Shown here piece by piece: positions 35,995 to 44,026 of a DNA stretch of 64,000 bases. The stretch is from NCBI RefSeq assembly GCF_035917675.1, contig NZ_CP109104.1:2294001-2358000 (forward strand), given 5' to 3'. The notes under the pieces were generated by a model that worked only from the letters and a program-made list of their open reading frames with translations, was not told the DNA's origin and did not search any database. Position numbers and translations under genes: made by a program. The stretch's first letter is position 1. Every line of letters starts with the position of its first letter. The stretch comes from Streptomyces sp. NBC_01775. GTDB taxonomy: Bacteria > Actinomycetota > Actinomycetes > Streptomycetales > Streptomycetaceae.

Positions 35995-36019
35995 GGCCGT
36001 GGCCGGGAAGGCCACGGCC
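35995..36019 (-). terminator. Hairpin between xylF and xylG
   Basis: Perfect 10-bp arms GGCCGTGGCC and GGCCACGGCC with a 5-base loop start 8 bp after the xylF stop codon. In this position it probably protects or partly ends the xylF message so that the binding protein is made in excess. Confidence 0.65.
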
Positions 36020-36026
36020 GGGGGGA

Positions 36027-37142
36027 CTACTTGATGGACGCCTTGTCGCAGGCGTCCTTGAACTTGGCGGTGCAGATCTCCTTGGCCGTGAAGAAGCCCG
36101 ACTTGCCGACGTACTTCTTGATGTCGTCCTTGACCAGCGGCAGCGGCGTGACGATCTTCGTCGGCACGGCCTTCTCCGACTCGCTGTCGGTCTTGGAGGT
36201 GGCGATGTCGTCGAGCTTCTCGCCGCGCGCCAGGGCGACGGCGAACTCGGCCGCCGCGGAGGTCTCGGGCACGTACGGCTTGTAGACGCTCATGAACTGC
36301 TCGCCCTTCAGGATGCGCTGTACGGCGTTGAGTTCAGCGTCCTGGCCGGTGACCGGGGGCATCTCGTCCTTGCTGTATCCGGCGCCCTTGAGGGCCGTGA
36401 TGATGCCGCCGGCCATGCCGTCGTTGGCGGAGTAGACACCGGCGATCTTGCCCTTGCCGAGGGAGGAGATGGCGCCCTTCATGTTCTCGTTGGCGTTCTC
36501 CGGCTTCCACTCCTTGGTGTCGTACTCCTTGCCGACCTTCACCTTGCCGTCGAGGACGGAGTGGGCGCCGTCCTTGTACATCTTGGCGTTGGGGTCGGTC
36601 ACGGAGCCGTTCATCATGACGATCTTGCCCTTGTCGGCCTTGTCGCCCATCTCCTTGAGGAGGGAGGTGGCCTGGATCTTGCCGACCCGGGGGTTGTCGA
36701 CCGAGGTGTACGCCTTGATGGGGCCCTCGGCGAGGCGGTCGTAGGCGACGACGGGGATGTCACGGTCGTCGGCCTTCTTGACCGAGCTGGATATGGACTT
36801 GGCGTCCACGGCGTCCACGATCAGCGCGTCGACCTTCTTGGTGATCATCGTGTCGACCTGCTGCTGCTGGAGGTTGGCGTCCTGCTTGGCGTTGGAGTAA
36901 AGGATCTTGGTGTCCTTGCCCGCCAGCTCCTTGATCTTCTTCTCCAGCAGCGGCTTGTCGAAGCGCTCGTAGCGCGCCGTCTGGTTCTCGGGGAGCAGGA
37001 GGCCGATGGTCAGCGGCCCCTTCTTGTCCTTCTTGCTGTCCCCTTTGTCACCGGCTTCGTCCGCGCTGCCACAGGCGGCCGTGACAAGGGCGAGCGAGAG
37101 CGTGACGGTGCCGAACACGATGCCGCGCAGTGCTGCGTGCAT
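36027..37142 (-). CDS. xylF: Sugar-binding lipoprotein XylF-like
   Basis: A 371-residue substrate-binding protein. The signal peptide ends in the lipobox VTAAC (Cys24), then an acidic/Lys linker. The mature fold is the periplasmic-binding type of CUT2 sugars: LTIGLLLPENQTARYERFD, DALIVDAVDAKSISSSV, VYSANDGMAGGIITAL and VTGQDAELNAVQRILKGEQFMSVYK. It captures a pentose-like sugar for XylGH. Its promoter region carries a large inverted repeat, and the ROK regulator gene lies immediately upstream. Confidence 0.92.
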   Translation of the reverse strand: MHAALRGIVFGTVTLSLALVTAACGSADEAGDKGDSKKDKKGPLTIGLLLPENQTARYERFDKPLLEKKIKELAGKDTKILYSNAKQDANLQQQQVDTMITKKVDALIVDAVDAKSISSSVKKADDRDIPVVAYDRLAEGPIKAYTSVDNPRVGKIQATSLLKEMGDKADKGKIVMMNGSVTDPNAKMYKDGAHSVLDGKVKVGKEYDTKEWKPENANENMKGAISSLGKGKIAGVYSANDGMAGGIITALKGAGYSKDEMPPVTGQDAELNAVQRILKGEQFMSVYKPYVPETSAAAEFAVALARGEKLDDIATSKTDSESEKAVPTKIVTPLPLVKDDIKKYVGKSGFFTAKEICTAKFKDACDKASIK

Positions 37143-37231
37143 GGACTACCTCCCTGACGGGGCCGCGCCGTCGCGACCGAGGTAGCCGGAAGTCAACTCT
37201 CAAGCGATCCTTCGGTCAATAAGTAAATCCT

Positions 37232-37260
37232 TAACGAGATGGCAACGATGCCATTCGTTA
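37232..37260. promoter_or_regulatory. Large inverted repeat before xylF, candidate ROK operator
   Basis: TAACGA-g-ATGGCA, a 4-base centre, then TGCCAT-TCGTTA: 12-bp arms with one extra base in the left arm. It is 90-118 bp upstream of the xylF start, in a clearly AT-rich patch, and between xylF and the end of rok7B7. AT-rich inverted repeats with TCGTT/AACGA arms are typical targets of ROK-family repressors such as NagC. Confidence 0.6.
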
Positions 37261-37316
37261 CGGCAATGAACACAGCAAGGTGTGACATGCCGCCGTAACC
37301 CCGGCGTTCGAAAGCG

Positions 37317-38507
37317 TCAGAGGACGGCAGCCGCCGTGGCGTCCAGCAAGGTGGCGTCACCCATCTCGTTGAGCACCAGCGCGAGCGCGCCCAACACCTC
37401 GGCGCGGCTGCCCAGTTCGCCGGGGAGGACCTTCAACTGGCGGGCCGCGCTGGGGATGGAGTAGCGCGCCACCGAGTCCCGCACGGGATCCAGCACCAGG
37501 TCCCCGGCCTCGGCCAGGTCGCCGCCGAGCACGACACGGGAGGGGTTGAGGAGGTTGCAGAGGCTGGCGACACCGCTGCCGATGTGCCGCCCGATGTCGG
37601 CGACCACCCGGCGGCAGCCCGGGTCGCCCTCGCCCGCCAGCCGCACCACGCGGGCCATGGTCAGATCGGTGCCGTGGCTGGAGTGCAGCAGCGGCAGCAC
37701 GTAGCGGGCGGCCGTGAAGGTCTCCAGGCAGCCGCGGTTTCCGCAGCGGCAGACCGGGCCCGACTCGTCCAGGGTGATGTGGCCGATCTCGCCGGCCGTG
37801 CCGCCCGGGCCCCGGTAGATCTGGCCGTTGATCACGAGTCCGGCGCCCACGCCGCTGGCGACCTTGATGTAGGCGAGGTCCTCGGCGCCGTGGCCCGCGC
37901 CCCAGACCTGCTCGCCGAGGGCTCCGAGGTTGGCGTCGTTGTCGACGTAGACGGGCACGCCCGTCCGGGCGGCCAGCTCGTCGCGCGGGTTGGTGCCCGC
38001 CCAGCCCGGCAGGATCGCGGTGGAGCCGAGCACGCCGGTGCCGATGTCGATGGGACCCGGCACGCCCAGGCCGATGCCGATGACCTTGGCGGGGCTGATG
38101 CCGCTCTCGCTGACCAGCCGGTGCACCAGGCGCTCGGCCCGGTCGAAGCCCTGGTCGGCCGAGGCGTCGACGTCGATGGGCTCCGCGTCCTCGGCCAGCA
38201 CCTTGTGGGCGAGGTTGCCCACGGCCACCCGCAGGTGGGAGTGGCCGAAGTCGACGCCGACGACGATCCCGGCGTCGGCGCTGAGCGCGACCGCGCGGGC
38301 CCTGCGCCCGCCGGAGGAGGTGGGCGTGACCTCGACCGTCCCGGCGTCCTTCAGCTCCCGCACGATGTTGGAGACGGTCGCGGCCGACAGCCCCGTCGTC
38401 CTGGCGATCTCCGCCTGGGTGAGCGAGCCCGCCATTCGTACGGCACGCACGACCCGCTCGAGGTTCGCCCGGTGCAGCGAGGACTGCGATCCCGGAGTCT
38501 CCACCAC
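37317..38507 (-). CDS. rok7B7: ROK family transcriptional regulator, Rok7B7-like
   Basis: A 396-residue regulator. An N-terminal winged helix-turn-helix (SLTQAEIARTTGLSAATVSNIVREL) is joined to a sugar-kinase-like domain: VGVDFGHSHLRVAVG (phosphate loop remnant), GIGLGVPGPID, the EIGHITLDE motif and the zinc-binding CRCGNRGCLET. The GTG at 38507 follows GGGGAG. Gene order (next to xylFGH and near ngcEFG) matches S. coelicolor rok7B7, known to influence sugar uptake and antibiotic production. The extra ABC operon upstream is the difference I notice from that arrangement. Confidence 0.9.
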   Translation of the reverse strand: MVETPGSQSSLHRANLERVVRAVRMAGSLTQAEIARTTGLSAATVSNIVRELKDAGTVEVTPTSSGGRRARAVALSADAGIVVGVDFGHSHLRVAVGNLAHKVLAEDAEPIDVDASADQGFDRAERLVHRLVSESGISPAKVIGIGLGVPGPIDIGTGVLGSTAILPGWAGTNPRDELAARTGVPVYVDNDANLGALGEQVWGAGHGAEDLAYIKVASGVGAGLVINGQIYRGPGGTAGEIGHITLDESGPVCRCGNRGCLETFTAARYVLPLLHSSHGTDLTMARVVRLAGEGDPGCRRVVADIGRHIGSGVASLCNLLNPSRVVLGGDLAEAGDLVLDPVRDSVARYSIPSAARQLKVLPGELGSRAEVLGALALVLNEMGDATLLDATAAAVL

Positions 38508-38648
38508 TGTTCACTCCCCGCTTGTCTCCAACATCTGAACTCTAAGCAGAGCCCCAGCGGTTCCCCCCGTCAAGTCCTTGAGCACAGCTGGGCGGGGCGG
38601 GCGCTCGTTTGTGTCGGCATTCTACGGAGGTGAGCGGGCATGACGTGA

Positions 38649-38676
38649 CGGGTCCCCGGCCTTGGCCGGGGACCCG
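38649..38676 (-). terminator. Terminator of the extra sugar ABC operon
   Basis: Perfect 13-bp arms (CGGGTCCCCGGCC and its complement) with a TT loop start 20 bp after the last permease gene. They lie 140 bp upstream of rok7B7. Confidence 0.85.
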
Positions 38677-38695
38677 CGCGGACTCGCTGTCTACG

Positions 38696-39559
38696 TCACT
38701 TCACGGAACCGGCGGTCAGTCCGGAGACCACGTGCCGCTCGATGAAGGCGAACAGGACGATCACCGGGACGATCGCGACGACGGAGGCGGCGAACAGGTA
38801 GTTCCACTGCACGTTGTAGGCACCGATGAAATTGTTGATGCCCACGGTCAGCGGCTGTTTGTCGGGCTCCGTGGAGAGCGTCAGCCCCATCACGAACTCG
38901 TTCCACGACGTGATGAAGGTGAAGATCACCGCGGTGACGACGCCCGGCAGTGCCAGCGGCAGCGTGACCTTGATCATCGCTCCGAAGCGGCTGAGGCCGT
39001 CGACCATGGCGGCCTCCTCCAGCTCCGGGGGGATCGACCCGATGTAGGCGGTCAGGATCCAGACGGCGAAGGCGAGGTTGAACGCGGCGTTGCACAGGAT
39101 CAGCGTCCAGACCGAGTTGAGCATCTCCAGCTGGTGGAACTCGCGGTACAGGCCCACCAGCAGGGACGTCGGCTGGAACATCTGGGTGACCAGCACCAGC
39201 AGCAGGAACAGCTTCCTGCCCCGGTAGCGCATCCGCGCCGTGTAGTAGGCGGCGGGCAGCGAGACCAGCAGCACCAGCACCGTGGCACCGGCCGCGACCA
39301 GCAACGTCACCTGGAGATTGTCGCCGAGCGACGACTCCTTCCAGACGTCGATGAGGTTCGACCACTCCAGCTTGCTCGGCAGATACGTGCGGTCCCGCAG
39401 CTCGTTCGCCGGCCGGAGCGCGGTGATGATCATTTCGAGGTACGGCGCCAGGAAGACGGCGGCGAGCAGCCAGGCGGAGGCGGCGATGACGACAGTGCGC
39501 GGCCTGAAGGTCCGCTTCGGTGGCCGGACGGTCCGGGCGCTCGGGGTTGCGGTCGTCAT
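38696..39559 (-). CDS. Carbohydrate ABC transporter permease (MalG type)
   Basis: A 287-residue inner-membrane permease of the CUT1 family with six membrane segments. The EAA loop reads PPELEEAAMVDGLSRFGAMIKVTLPLALPG, the coupling site for the ATPase. The ATG at 39559 follows AAGGAGG and overlaps the upstream stop by one base. It is the last gene of a three-gene operon that lacks an ATPase gene; a shared MsiK-like ATPase is expected. The sugar is not identifiable. Confidence 0.9.
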   Translation of the reverse strand: MTTATPSARTVRPPKRTFRPRTVVIAASAWLLAAVFLAPYLEMIITALRPANELRDRTYLPSKLEWSNLIDVWKESSLGDNLQVTLLVAAGATVLVLLVSLPAAYYTARMRYRGRKLFLLLVLVTQMFQPTSLLVGLYREFHQLEMLNSVWTLILCNAAFNLAFAVWILTAYIGSIPPELEEAAMVDGLSRFGAMIKVTLPLALPGVVTAVIFTFITSWNEFVMGLTLSTEPDKQPLTVGINNFIGAYNVQWNYLFAASVVAIVPVIVLFAFIERHVVSGLTAGSVK

Positions 39560-40503
39560 CAATCCTCCTTGTTCCATCGGCTGACCTTCAAGAAGATCAG
39601 CACCAGCACCACGACCATCGCGAAGTTGACCACGGACATCGCCCCGGACTCGCCGATGTCCGTCTCCTTCAGCTTGTACATGAACACCGTGCTGGTCGCG
39701 GTGTCGCTCCCCGGTCCGCCCTGCGTCATGGACCAGATGATGGGGAAGGAGTTGAAGACGTTGATGAGGTTGATGACCACGCCGACCAGGAAGGCCGGGC
39801 GCAGCAGCGGGAGCGTGATCCCCCGGTAGGTCTGCCAGGCACCGGCGCCGTCGATCCGCGCCGCCTCGTACACCTCACCGGGGATGGTCTGGAGACCGGC
39901 CAGCAGGGTGTAGGTGGTGAAGGGCAGCGAGACGAAGACGGCGACAAACATCATCCACGGCCAGGCGGTGCCCGGAGTGCCGAGCCAGTCCTTGGACTTG
40001 TCGATGATGCCGAGGTCGATCATCACGGTGTTGAGGACGCCCGCAGTACTGTTGAGCATCCACTTGAAGCCGATGGCCGTCATCAGCACGGACGCGGCCC
40101 AGGGGGCGATGAGCGCCCATCTGGTGACGTTGCGGCCGGGGAAGCGCTGGTTGAAGAGCTGGGCGAGGCCCAGCGAGAGCAGCATGGTGACGCCGACGAC
40201 CACGACGGTCCACAGCACCGTCCAGATCAGTACATGGCCGAAGTCGGTCTCGTCGAACAGCTTCTTGAACTTGTCCGTACCGGCCGAGCCGCGGACGACA
40301 CCCGCGATGCTGATGTTCAGGAACGAGGTCCTGATCAGCTCGAAGACGGGCCAGATGACCACGCCCAGGATCAGCAGGACGACAGGGGCAATCCAGGGAA
40401 GCGGGCCCAGCCGGGCCAGGCCGCTCTTACGGCCTGGCCGGGCGGGGAGCCCACCCCGTACCCGGCCCCTGCTGGCCGGGGACGGTGGGGCCTTCATTGA
40501 CAC
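39559..40503 (-). CDS. Carbohydrate ABC transporter permease (MalF type)
   Basis: A 314-residue permease with six membrane segments and the EAA loop IPGEVYEAARIDGAGAWQTYRGITLPLLRP. The N-terminal 35 residues are basic and Pro/Gly-rich and likely cytoplasmic. The GTG start at 40503 has AAGGAG five bases before it. It pairs with the MalG-type permease through overlapping genes. Confidence 0.9.
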   Translation of the reverse strand: MSMKAPPSPASRGRVRGGLPARPGRKSGLARLGPLPWIAPVVLLILGVVIWPVFELIRTSFLNISIAGVVRGSAGTDKFKKLFDETDFGHVLIWTVLWTVVVVGVTMLLSLGLAQLFNQRFPGRNVTRWALIAPWAASVLMTAIGFKWMLNSTAGVLNTVMIDLGIIDKSKDWLGTPGTAWPWMMFVAVFVSLPFTTYTLLAGLQTIPGEVYEAARIDGAGAWQTYRGITLPLLRPAFLVGVVINLINVFNSFPIIWSMTQGGPGSDTATSTVFMYKLKETDIGESGAMSVVNFAMVVVLVLIFLKVSRWNKED

Positions 40504-40547
40504 AAGGACTCCTTGCGATGCGGAAGTGCGTCGGACCAGTCAGCGGC

Positions 40548-41807
40548 CTACTTGTTCGAGGCCGCTTCTTCCGCCTTCTTCTGCAGGTCGCCGAGGATCT
40601 TCTTCGGGTCCTCCTGGACGGCCTTGCCACCGGTCTTCTTCATCTCGGCCGAGACGACGTCCCAGGCCGGGTCGCCGAGCGGGTAGAACTTCGCGTTCGG
40701 CAGCTCCTTGAAGAAGGGCTCCAGGTCCTTGTGCTTCCCGCTGGACTGCATGTCCTGGAGGGTGTCCTTGGTAACCGGCATGAAGTTGTACATCTCGTCG
40801 AACTTCTTCATCTTCTTGGAGTAGGTGAAGTCGAGGAACTTCTTGACCTGCTCCTTCTTGCCGCCGTCCTTGAAGGCCATCATCCAGTCGGCGACGCCGA
40901 GGGTGGACTTCAGCGGGCCGTTCTTGCCCGGGATGGTGGTGACGCCGTAGTCGACCTTGCCCTCCTTGGCCATCGAGACCAGGCTCGGGTGGCCGTTGAG
41001 CATGCCCGCCTTGCCGGCGGCGAAGTCCCCGAAGGCGGTCTTGCGGTCCGTGGTGGCCGGGTTGTCGTAGGTGAGCTTGGGCTTCACCAGGTTGTCCTGG
41101 AGCCACTTGAAGGTCTCGACGTTGGCCTTGCTGTCGACCGTGTACTTGCCGCCGCTGTCGGTGAAGCCCCCGCCGTTGCCCATCTCCCAGATCATGGACT
41201 CGCCCTGGGTCTCCTCGGGGCCGAGGGGGAGGGCGTAGGGGGTGTCGGCGGCCTTGGACGACTTGATCTTCTTCGCGGCGTCGGCCACCTCGTCCCAGGT
41301 CTTGGGCGGTGACTTGATGCCGGCCTTCTTGAAGACCTTCTTGTTGTAGAAGAGCACGCGGGTGGAGGAGACCCACGGGATGCCGTACTGGGTGCCGTCC
41401 ACCTCGCCGGCCTTGGCGAACGAGCCGATGAGGTTGCCGCGCGTCTTGGGTGACATCACCTCGTCGGCCTTGTAGAGCAGGTCGTCGGCCACCTTGTCGG
41501 CGTAGCCGCCGGTCTGGAGCAGGTCCGGAACGTTTCCGCTCTGGATCATCGTCTTGACCTGCTTGTCGATCTCGTTCCAGTTGATGACCTGGACGTCGAC
41601 CTTGATGCCCTTGTTCTTCTTCTCGAAGTCCTTGGCGACATCGTTCCAGTAGATCTTGGAAGCGTTCGAGGCCTTGTCGCCGTAGTCGGCGGCAACCAGC
41701 TTGATGGTGTTCTTGTCGCCCGAGTCCCCGCTGTCACCGCCGCAGGCCGTAGCGCCCAGTGCCATGGCGAGCGCTGCGGCGCCGGCCGCCACTGCTCTTC
41801 TGTTCAT
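40548..41807 (-). CDS. Extracellular sugar-binding lipoprotein (family 1)
   Basis: A 419-residue binding protein. The signal peptide ends in the lipobox LGATAC near residue 22, followed by GGDSGDSGDK. The CUT1 binding fold is evident from FEKKNKGIKVDVQVINWNEIDKQV, GNVPDLLQTGGYADKVADD and PWVSSTRVLFYNKKVFKKAGI. Late aromatic-rich segments (ADWMMAFKDGG) probably contact the sugar. The ATG at 41807 was preferred over an upstream TTG because GAAGGG is nine bases away. It is the first gene of the operon next to rok7B7. Substrate unknown. Confidence 0.9.
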   Translation of the reverse strand: MNRRAVAAGAAALAMALGATACGGDSGDSGDKNTIKLVAADYGDKASNASKIYWNDVAKDFEKKNKGIKVDVQVINWNEIDKQVKTMIQSGNVPDLLQTGGYADKVADDLLYKADEVMSPKTRGNLIGSFAKAGEVDGTQYGIPWVSSTRVLFYNKKVFKKAGIKSPPKTWDEVADAAKKIKSSKAADTPYALPLGPEETQGESMIWEMGNGGGFTDSGGKYTVDSKANVETFKWLQDNLVKPKLTYDNPATTDRKTAFGDFAAGKAGMLNGHPSLVSMAKEGKVDYGVTTIPGKNGPLKSTLGVADWMMAFKDGGKKEQVKKFLDFTYSKKMKKFDEMYNFMPVTKDTLQDMQSSGKHKDLEPFFKELPNAKFYPLGDPAWDVVSAEMKKTGGKAVQEDPKKILGDLQKKAEEAASNK

Positions 41808-41915
41808 GTTGCTCAACCCTTCGACATCGGTGTCGACTTGCCCGCAAGTGCAGCCCCCGAGCGCCCTCGCGAGATGATCCTCGCGGCGCTGTGGCGCAGA
41901 GACTACTCACGGCAC

Positions 41916-41960
41916 TTTCAGCCGCAACAGGTCTAGGCCACTTTCGTGGCCAAGCTGAAA
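41916..41960 (-). terminator. Nested hairpins after ngcG
   Basis: An inner stem GGCCAC-TTTC-GTGGCC (41936-41951) sits inside outer arms TTTCAGC (41916-41922) and GCTGAAA (41954-41960). The structure starts 17 bp after the ngcG stop and lies before the next operon's promoter. Confidence 0.65.
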
Positions 41961-41976
41961 TGACCCCTGATCGCGA

Positions 41977-42894
41977 CTATTTGAGAGCCCCCGCTGTGAG
42001 CCCCGCCTGCACCTGGCGCTGGAAGACCGCGTAGACCACGAGCACCGGCGCCATGGCGATGGTCAGCCCCGCGAACAGGGCCCCCCAGTCCCCCCGGTAG
42101 CCCTGCGCCACGGCGAGCGAGGCGAGGCCCTGGGGGAGGACGTAGTTGTCCTCGTTCTCGCTGTTGAGCAGCAGCGGCAGCAGGTACTGGTTCCACTGGC
42201 CGAGGAAGTTGAAGATGCCGATGCTGATCAGTCCCGGCTTGGCCATCGGCAGCATGATCTGGAAGAACGTCCGGGTGTGCGAGGCCCCGTCGACCATCGC
42301 CGCCTCCTGGACGCCGCTGGGCAGCGTGCGGAAGAAGGAGGTCAGGAAGAAGGTGGTGAAGGGCAGCGAGTAGGCGATGTACGCGATCATCAGACCCGGC
42401 CGGGTGTCCAGCAGCCCGAAGTTGTCCATCATCTTGAACAGCGGGATCAGAGCCAGAATAACGGGAAACATCATGCCGCCCGCGAACAGCAGGAAGATGA
42501 ACCGGTTCCCCACGAACGTGAAGCGCGCGATGACGTACGCCGCCATCGAGCCCAGCAGCATCGTGCCGGTGAGCGAACCCAGCAGGATCATCACGGAGTT
42601 GAGCGCGTAGCGCCCGATCTTCGCCTCCGTCCACGCGTGGCTGAAGTTCTCCCAGCGCAGCGAGTCGGGGAGGCCCATGGGGTCGCTGAGGATGTCGCCC
42701 GAGGCCCGGAAGGCGGTGATCGCGATCCAGACCAGCGGGCCGGCCGCCAGTACGACCCACACGACGAGAAAGGCGTGCGAGAAGACGTTCAAGGTGGCGC
42801 CCTCGGACACCTTGCCGGGGCCGCTCCCCCGCTGCGCTGCGCCCTCGGAGGGAGTGCCGCCGTCGGCGGGGGCCGTGGTCGAGGCTGTGGTCAT
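41977..42894 (-). CDS. ngcG: N-acetylglucosamine/chitobiose ABC transporter permease NgcG
   Basis: A 305-residue permease with six membrane segments. The EAA loop is LPSGVQEAAMVDGASHTRTFFQIMLPMAKPG. The first 40 residues are hydrophilic and Gly/Ser/Ala-rich. It ends the ngcE-ngcF-ngcG operon. The name rests on the NgcE-like binding protein and on the position beside rok7B7 and xylFGH, as in S. coelicolor. No ATPase gene is present. Confidence 0.8.
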   Translation of the reverse strand: MTTASTTAPADGGTPSEGAAQRGSGPGKVSEGATLNVFSHAFLVVWVVLAAGPLVWIAITAFRASGDILSDPMGLPDSLRWENFSHAWTEAKIGRYALNSVMILLGSLTGTMLLGSMAAYVIARFTFVGNRFIFLLFAGGMMFPVILALIPLFKMMDNFGLLDTRPGLMIAYIAYSLPFTTFFLTSFFRTLPSGVQEAAMVDGASHTRTFFQIMLPMAKPGLISIGIFNFLGQWNQYLLPLLLNSENEDNYVLPQGLASLAVAQGYRGDWGALFAGLTIAMAPVLVVYAVFQRQVQAGLTAGALK

Positions 42895-42912
42895 GATGTG
42901 GCTCCCGCTGTC

Positions 42913-43971
42913 TCAGTATTCGATCCGGTCGCGGTTCCCGAGCCTCATGATGATCAACGAGAAGATCACGCTCAGGACGAGGAGGACGACGCCGATGGAG
43001 GTGGCGTAGCCGAACTGCCCCTCCTGGAACTCCTTGTAGAGGTACACCGGCAGGACGTTCAACGGGTGATCCAGCCCGACCATGACCTGGACGACCGCGA
43101 ACGAGTCGAGCGCCTGGATCCCCATGTACACCCAGCCGGTGCGCACGGTGTCCCAGATCAGCGGCAGCGTCACCTGGAAGAAGGTCTTGGCACGGCCGGC
43201 CCCGTCCAGCAGCGCCGCCTCGTAGATGTCCTTGGGTATGGACCCCATCGCCGCGGAGAAGAGCACCACGTAGAAGCCGACGAAGCTCCAGCACAGCACG
43301 ACGAGAACGGCGAAGAGCGCCAGCTTGTAGTCCCCGCCCAGCCAGGACTGCTCGGCGCTGTCGAGTCCGACCGCGCCGAGCACCCCGTTCAGCAGTCCGG
43401 CCCGGGTGTTGAAGACCCGCCCCCACACCACCGCGATGATGGCGATGGACAGGACCTGCGGGAAGAAGTAGACGACCTTGTAGAACGAGGAGCCCGCCAC
43501 ACCCGCGATGGCCTGGCCCTTCCGGTGCCGGCCGCCCGCGGTGATCATGAAGGCGAAGAAGACGCCCAGCGCAAGCGTGACGAGCGGAGCGAGGAGGAGG
43601 AGCAGGAAACTACTGCGCGCCGAGGTCCAGAACCGCTCGTCGTTCCACATCTTGACGTAGTTGTCGAACCCGATGAAATTCTGCCCCGCGCCGCCGGTCC
43701 AGTCCGTGAACGAGAAGAAGATCGCCTGGATGAAGGGCCAGATGACGAATATCGCGTAGAACAGCAGCGGGAGGGACAAGAACCCCACGATGAAACGGTA
43801 CCGGTCCACGGTGCGGTACCGGCGGTCGTACCGCACCCGCGCGGGAGTGAACCGGGGCGGTATGAGAACCGAGACGATCAACAGAACCCACTGCACCAGC
43901 GGGTTCCTCTTCCGGGGGGCGCCGCCCTTTTTCTTGGACGGAGATTCCCCCGCCGGCACTTGAGTCTTCAC
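42913..43971 (-). CDS. ngcF: N-acetylglucosamine/chitobiose ABC transporter permease NgcF
   Basis: A 352-residue permease, longer than most MalF-type proteins because of a basic N-terminal tail (KKKGGAPRKRNP) and an extra hydrophobic stretch before the core. The EAA loop is IPKDIYEAALLDGAGRAKTFFQVTLPLIWD. Six core membrane segments follow residue 60. The GTG start lies 55 bp after ngcE; ngcG follows after 18 bp. Confidence 0.82.
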   Translation of the reverse strand: MKTQVPAGESPSKKKGGAPRKRNPLVQWVLLIVSVLIPPRFTPARVRYDRRYRTVDRYRFIVGFLSLPLLFYAIFVIWPFIQAIFFSFTDWTGGAGQNFIGFDNYVKMWNDERFWTSARSSFLLLLLAPLVTLALGVFFAFMITAGGRHRKGQAIAGVAGSSFYKVVYFFPQVLSIAIIAVVWGRVFNTRAGLLNGVLGAVGLDSAEQSWLGGDYKLALFAVLVVLCWSFVGFYVVLFSAAMGSIPKDIYEAALLDGAGRAKTFFQVTLPLIWDTVRTGWVYMGIQALDSFAVVQVMVGLDHPLNVLPVYLYKEFQEGQFGYATSIGVVLLVLSVIFSLIIMRLGNRDRIEY

Positions 43972-44026
43972 ACCGCTCCGATTCCGCCCGCGCCGATCAT
44001 TCCGTGTGGCTGATCGTTCCCGTGTC

